Positions 60,301 to 64,000 of a stretch of 64,000 nucleotides of DNA are shown one piece after another (position 1 is the stretch's first letter; each line of letters opens with the position of its first letter). The stretch is from Valencia hispanica (taxonomy: Eukaryota; Chordata; Actinopteri; Cyprinodontiformes; Valenciidae): contig OY747712.1 of NCBI GenBank assembly GCA_963556495.2, positions 21,412,735-21,476,734 on the forward strand, read 5' to 3'. The notes beneath the pieces were generated by a model. That model searched no databases. It was not told the origin of the DNA and was given only the letters and a program-made list of their open reading frames with translations. Position numbers and translations under genes: made by a program.

Positions 60301-60723
60301 ATCGGCCCGTATCCAGTCCTTCGAAGCATCAACCCGGTCACATACCGTCTCCGCCTTCCAACCTCCCTCAAGGTCCACCCGGTGTTCCACTGCTCCCTCC
60401 TCAAACGCCACGTCACCTCGCCTCTGTCTCCTCCGGCAATCTCCCCACCCCCCCCTCGTTTCATCGACGGTGGTCCGGCCTACACAGTGAGGCGGATTCT
60501 GGACTCTCGACCCCGCGGCAGGGGGTACCAGTATCTGGTGGATTGGCAGGGCTATGGTCCTGAGGAACGCTCCTGGGTGCCGTCCCGGCACGTCCTGGAC
60601 CCCTCCCTCGTCTCTGACTTTCACAGCTGTCATCCAGACCGTCCAGGCCCTTCAGGAGCCGGACCTAGAGGGGGGGGCTCTGTCAGGAAGTCATCAGCTC
60701 CAACTCAGACCAGCCGTGTCTGA
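57346..60723 (+). CDS. pol: Pol of the sushi-like retrotransposon: PR-RT-RH-IN-chromodomain
   Basis: Made as Gag-Pol by -1 frameshifting; the open frame itself extends from 57325 (1132 codons, numbering used here). Aspartic protease: [10 protein letters not shown] with Asp47. Reverse transcriptase: [15 protein letters not shown] and catalytic YLDD at 360-363. RNase H: Asp512 (VEVDASEVG), Glu554 ([11 protein letters not shown]), Asp581 (WTDHQNL). Integrase: zinc residues His693, His700, Cys730, Cys733 and the D,D-35-E triad Asp763 (GVDFVTG), Asp823 (VSDRGPQF), Glu859 (NGQTERANQ). Chromodomain: about 1053-1100 ([20 protein letters not shown], then [13 protein letters not shown]). All catalytic residues are present and there are no stops. 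The last 14 codons run into the 3' LTR. Confidence 0.95.
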   Translation, partial: RPGQVRLGGVLPGPTGPARFLLPVQLIHRNPQHTFGALLDTGAAENFISTQLATKLRIPLETLCSPVPVTSVDGHPLQPYPVRHRTIKIRLWVGDHTELIQFLVIASCSAALILGYPWFHTHDPHISWSAQRILSWGPDCSKRCLRPPSSAPLETISAPALEDIPPPYKDLAEVFSKSRAAKLPPHRSYDMAINLMSGAEPPRTRQFPLSQAESAQMETYIAESLDQGFIRPSTSPASAGFFFVKKKEGTLRPCIDYRGLNQVTIKDRHPLPLLNTILDSLSHATIFTRLDLRNAYNLVRIREGDEWKTAFSTPSGHWEYLVMPFGLCNSPAVFQRLLNDVLRDMLGRWVFVYLDDILVYSTSEMDHVRHVRAVLERLLQNNLFCKLEKCAFHQCSTTFLGYVISAEGVAMDPQKVAAVKEWPLPRTLRQLQSFLGFANFYRRFIRNYSTIVAPLTNLTKSTDRPRLFSLPPEARQAFNQVITLFTSAPILIHPDPAKTFTVEVDASEVGVGAILSQRGPDQKLHPYCFFSRKFTPTQQRYGVGDRELLAVKWALEEWRHLLVGTSEPFLIWTDHQNLLHIRNAKQLNPRQARWALLFEHYNFHLSYRPGSKNGKADALSRQHSQATVPIQPDAIIPPHRILASLQWPLEDSIRSALVQEPAPPETPPNRLYVPTSCRQEALLWGHSSAIAGHPGIARTLKFIRRALWWPTMAQDVSSFVGACTTCARAKSTTQPRLGPLRPLPVPTRPWSHIGVDFVTGLPTADGLNTIATFVDRFSKAVHLVALPGLPTAKGTAELVLEHVVRLHGFPQDIVSDRGPQFSAKFWKAFCRLIGATASLSSGFHPETNGQTERANQQVGKYLRCFASTQPSTWPRALLWAEVSLNLQVSSATGMSPFEVCNGYQPSIFSHQEPEVEVPAAQQLIRRAKAMWIRARAAIRRATSGYVEQHRRRHRSGPTFHLGDLVWLSTRHLKLPTDCRKLTPRFIGPYPVLRSINPVTYRLRLPTSLKVHPVFHCSLLKRHVTSPLSPPAISPPPPRFIDGGPAYTVRRILDSRPRGRGYQYLVDWQGYGPEERSWVPSRHVLDPSLVSDFHSCHPDRPGPSGAGPRGGGSVRKSSAPTQTSRV
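60667..60680 (+). other. Polypurine tract before the 3' LTR
   Basis: AGAGGGGGGGGCTC lies immediately upstream of the 3' LTR. Its G-run would prime plus-strand DNA synthesis. It is also translated as the RGGG part of Pol. Confidence 0.75.
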
Positions 60724-60999
60724 TGAGCTTCCTGACAATTACTCCACTCTCCCCTCAGTTTAAAAGACCCTTCCACTCACCTTCACATCGCTCAGTCATC
60801 GGTAATCCAATGCCCAGAGCTCCTACTCGTCAAACCAGAAGTCTTCCTCCTACCAGTCGTTGCCATCCAACCTAACCAGTCTCTCATCAGCTCAGCAGCC
60901 TGCTCCACCCTGCGCCTTTAATCCAGGGGGACTCCCATCCGCGTCTGGAGCGTCAAGCTTCACCCGATCGCCTCTCCCTGTCCACCGGCGATCCTGACA
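60681..60999 (+). repeat. 3' LTR of the sushi-like element
   Basis: Same length and, by direct reading, same sequence as 56126-56444. It is followed by the CTCCA duplication at 61000-61004. The pol stop is inside it at 60721-60723. Confidence 0.96.
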
Positions 61000-61004
61000 C
61001 TCCA

Positions 61005-62039
61005 ACCACATCAGGAGATGTTTGTGCCCACTGTGCCTTTCCCACTAGCTCGTCTTTCTCCAGGAGTAAGGTGGATGGGCACCCTCTGCTTCTTCTCCTT
61101 CTTCCAGTACCCAAGAAATCTCAATAATCTCCCTAGTGACTATATGCCTGCTTGCACTCACATGATACATCATGCAAATTTCAGAGAGACCTTAATTGGC
61201 TTGACCTGAGTATGACCTGATCATATATTTATATATATATATATATATATGATCAGAGTGGACTGTTCTTGAGGTCCTTCAGTGTTTTCAGCACGTTTCA
61301 TGTCTTCTAAAAGTCTGTTGTGAAGAGAATAGTTCAATCTGCATCGGAGTCAGTGAGCATTGAAAAACTGAACAAGCTGATATATAGAAGGCCTCTTCTG
61401 TTCTGAGGACTGCTAAGCCTGAGCATCCTCTGTTCTCTTCATTCTTTTCACTCAAACCTCTGTCGAAATGACAGGTTATTGTTAAATGAAAAATGAGACT
61501 ATGAAAACCTATGTAATTTTTTTCCTCCTTTATGTGTGAAATATATCCTATAACATTCAACTGGAAAACAGATTTATTAGGAAAACAATAAAAGTTTAAA
61601 CTAGAAAAGCAAATAACGACTTTAGCTAAAGGACGCAAAGGAATAAATGAATGGGACTAAAATGAAAATCATAATTATAATACATCAAATAAAGCTGGCA
61701 ATGTGACAGGGGTGTGTGCACTTTTTTTATTTTTTTTATGAATTGCTGGGGGTTTTATTTCCTGATGTTATGGAGCCGGAGACGTAAAATTAAGGGGAAG
61801 AAAGAAAGAAGATGAAGAAGAGAAGTAGGAAACAAAAAGTCATGAGAGAGGGTGAGTTGAAAATACAAGAGAGGAATGGGAACAAAGAAAACACAGGAAA
61901 ACATTGAAGTCTGCCTCCATACCCACAGGACGGCAGAGAGAGAGGGGAAAAAACAAAACAAAAAAGGAAAAAGGAACATCAACAAAACAACATTGTGAAC
62001 TAAGAACTAAACAACCACATCACACAAAAATGGATATAA
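61005..62039. other. Intergenic, nothing firmly recognised
   Basis: It contains a TA-rich inverted repeat (TGATCATATAT 61218-61228 with ATATATGATCA 61245-61255). The A-rich 61780-62039 leads into the GC-rich segment that follows. No gene is supported. Confidence 0.5.
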
Positions 62040-62890
62040 AAATACAACAACAATGTCACAGAGGATGTCCAAAGGACCCCCAGAGCCCCAGGCAGACCCG
62101 GGCAGGGCCGACCGCATCCCCCAAGAGAGGAGCAAAGGAGAACCCCAGAGGAACGTCCAGCGGCTACTATGCAGGGGCCCGGGGGGCAGCAGTGACGAGC
62201 TCGCGGGCCCCGCCGGCAACCAGCAGCGCCAGGGCGGGCCGGTCCATGTACCGGGAGAGCCAGGGCCCAGAGGCGCCCCACCCCCCAGCCGGGACCCGAC
62301 AAGGGACCGGCCGACGCGGCCGGCTGCCACACGCCACCACCACCCCGGGCCAATCCCCACCGCCAACATCCCAGCGCCCCACCCCTGCCCCACGTCAGGG
62401 CGCCCCACCGATAGCCGCAGCGGATGGACGGCATCCCCAGGCCGAGCTCAGCCAGCACCTGGACACCAAGTTGTACCAGCTTCCGAGTCCTGATCCCACG
62501 CAACGCAGAGCGCCGAGACCAGGCATCCAACAAAGGCCAGGGCCGGTCCAACCCGCCAATGAACCGACCACGCACGGAGCGCACAGAACAGGTGATTGAA
62601 CAAGCAGAGACGCTGGATCCGTATCCCGCCGAGCCACCGAGCAGGCACCACCCAACTATCCCAAACCTGGCACCCCAACCAACCAAAGGAAGATATCGGC
62701 CCAGGGCATCGGCCGACCAACACACAGGCCCCCCCAGGCCCGGCCAGGCACGCACCAGGTCCGAACCGGATTGACCACCGACGCACCAGTAGGCAGGAGC
62801 ATCCGTCACTGGCGGGGAGTGACGGAGGGGAAATAGGCCCCCCATTAAATGTAAGGCCTGAGGTGCGCCAGGCGAGAGGGCAGACCAAGA
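62040..62890. repeat. GC-rich unclassified repeat-like segment
   Basis: About 850 bp with very high GC content in AT-rich surroundings. It has open frames on several frames of both strands, the longest being 321 codons (62000-62965, minus). The translations are proline-, glycine- and arginine-rich with no domain. A skewed, C-rich plus strand explains the openness. It resembles GC-rich interspersed repeats of fish. I could not find its ends. Confidence 0.4.
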
Positions 62891-63184
62891 TCCAACCTGA
62901 CAGGCAGACAAAGACATACAGACACAGTCATACATTCCCTTTTGAGATCCACTGTAACTCAGCAATACAGTATATCCAGTCAGAGGCTTCTTCTACTTCA
63001 ACAGAGACCACTACAGGTGATCTTTAATTCCCATAACCATCACAAACTACTAACTCTTTAACAAATTTTAAATAATCAGAGCTCCTAGAAACTCTAATTA
63101 CACTTTGGTATTGATAATGTATTATGGAATCAAACTAAATTCAATGGAGCTGAAATTGACTAAACTGAACTGAATTAAATTGAA
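62891..63184. other. Intergenic, nothing recognised
   Basis: No gene or repeat is supported. Confidence 0.5.
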
Positions 63185-63540
63185 CTGAGAGGTCCACTTT
63201 GCACTTGGTATTATTGCTGCTTTGCAACAAGAAGGTCTTGGGTTCAAAGTTTGCATGTTCTCCTGGTACATGAGTGGATTCTCACTGGGTACTTTGGCTT
63301 CCTCCCATCACTCAAAAACATGACAGTCAAAGTTAATTGGTTACTCTAAATTACCTTTAGGTATGAGTGTGTGCCTGCATGATTGTTTTTCTTATGTGTC
63401 TTTGTGTTGCCCTGTGATGAACTGACAACTTGATCTAGGATGTAGCCTGCCTTTTGCCTTATGACGACTAGAGATAGGCACCAGCGCCACCACACGATCC
63501 ATCAGGGAAAACCAGGTTATAGATAATGGATGTGTGAATT
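63185..63540 (+). repeat. Copy of the GCAACAAGAAGG interspersed repeat
   Basis: Motifs in order are GCAACAAGAAGGTCTTGGG, TTTGCATGTTCTCCTGG, GGCTTCCTCCCATCACTCAA, TTAATTGGTTACTCTAAATT, CCTGTGATGAACTGACAACT and TAGAGATAGGCACCAGCGCC. It is the longest of three copies in the window (others at 4795 and 42860) and is diverged. Confidence 0.75.
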
Positions 63541-64000
63541 TAATTGAAATGTATTTTTAAAAATCGCAACTTCATAATAAACAGTAACAATAAAACATCA
63601 AACATTGCCAAAGGCCTCTGTGAAACAGGTACAACTGTACAAATTAGTCTAATATAAATCAAACTAATGTTTGCACGTCTGTACTGTTAAAAACACATGT
63701 AGACAATCAATGCCACTAGAGGTCCCTGCTGCACTGCATGTCATGTTTCCTGGAATTTACTGCAGGAGAATTTAAGCTGCCAGTAGAAAATCTCACATTT
63801 GTATTTATAACAGTACAGCAGTATAAACGAAGAAATAGTTTTTTTGTTGTTGTTTTATTTTGGATCCTGTGACTCAAACCGGTTGCAGATTCTTAATCAG
63901 ACTGCAAAGACCCTCATTGTTTTCTTAGGATATTTTGTGAGATTTTTGTGGTGGCTTAAAAAGACATATTAACTTTATTTAATTTTATACCCATAAAAAT
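63541..64000. other. End of window, nothing recognised
   Basis: AT-rich DNA without a supportable gene or repeat. Confidence 0.5.

Larger units (their letters stand above)
56126..60999 (+). mobile_element. Intact sushi-like Ty3/gypsy chromodomain LTR retrotransposon
   Basis: This is a 4874-bp element with 319-bp LTRs at 56126-56444 and 60681-60999. I find no difference between them on base-by-base reading. The flanks are CTCCA on both sides (56121-56125 and 61000-61004), a perfect 5-bp duplication. It encodes Gag (56447-57361) and an uninterrupted Pol (57346-60723) in the order protease, reverse transcriptase, RNase H, integrase, chromodomain. Self-priming and -1 frameshift signals are intact. 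The organisation is that of the Tf1/sushi group, from whose relatives the mammalian PEG10 and RTL1 genes arose. Everything points to a very recent, potentially competent copy. Confidence 0.96.

Noticed and set aside
62000..62965. A 321-codon gene on the minus strand
   Set aside because: Low-complexity glycine-, proline- and leucine-rich translation. Several overlapping frames are equally open because of base skew, and there is no domain or splice context.

Overview
The window is nuclear DNA of a teleost fish, probably a percomorph. The evidence is one vertebrate multi-exon gene with GT-AG introns, embedded in a dense mix of fish-type transposons: many Tc1 elements, PIF/Harbinger, hAT, an I-group LINE, a sushi-type chromodomain LTR retrotransposon and a tRNA-derived SINE. 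I see no bacterial genes, no CRISPR array and no free-standing tRNA or rRNA gene. The species cannot be fixed from the sequence.

The only host gene I can support is cables1 (Cdk5 and Abl enzyme substrate 1) on the minus strand. Its ATG is at 48201 and its stop ends at 10454, with a probable 3'UTR down to about 9123. I placed nine coding exons by reading frame and splice sites. They join in frame to about 517 codons, from the NISLDGR N-terminus with an alanine run to the C-terminal cyclin-like fold. One exon known from vertebrate relatives, expected between 28806 and 16664, was not found. Splicing across its absence stays in frame.

Layout. 1-9122, downstream of cables1: a Tc1 element nested inside another Tc1, then old repeats including a long teleost repeat at 6815-7950. 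9123-48201: cables1, whose introns hold at least four sizeable Tc1 copies (one with an intact transposase at 24664-25701), several MITE-like elements, a SINE, a Harbinger-derived MITE with a TAA duplication (32410-32938), a broken Harbinger carrying a truncated Tc1 (37990-41470) and a hAT derivative with a perfect 8-bp duplication (45018-45618). 48202-49040: the cables1 upstream region. 49053-54215: a full-length I-group LINE with a 12-bp target duplication and several coding breaks. 54312-55098: a probable solo LTR. 56126-60999: an intact sushi-like (Ty3/gypsy chromodomain) retrotransposon with two 319-bp LTRs in which I see no difference. The remainder is a GC-rich unclassified repeat and an old repeat copy.

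The best-resolved system is the 56126-60999 retrotransposon. All of its expression and priming signals can be read directly: a TATA-like box; a likely transcript start whose first 11 bases are complementary to the bases just after the 5' LTR (self-priming); a GGGAAAC -1 slippery site in register with gag, 5 nt before a 15-bp hairpin; an uninterrupted pol; a G-rich polypurine tract; and a CTCCA duplication. It looks like a very recent insertion.
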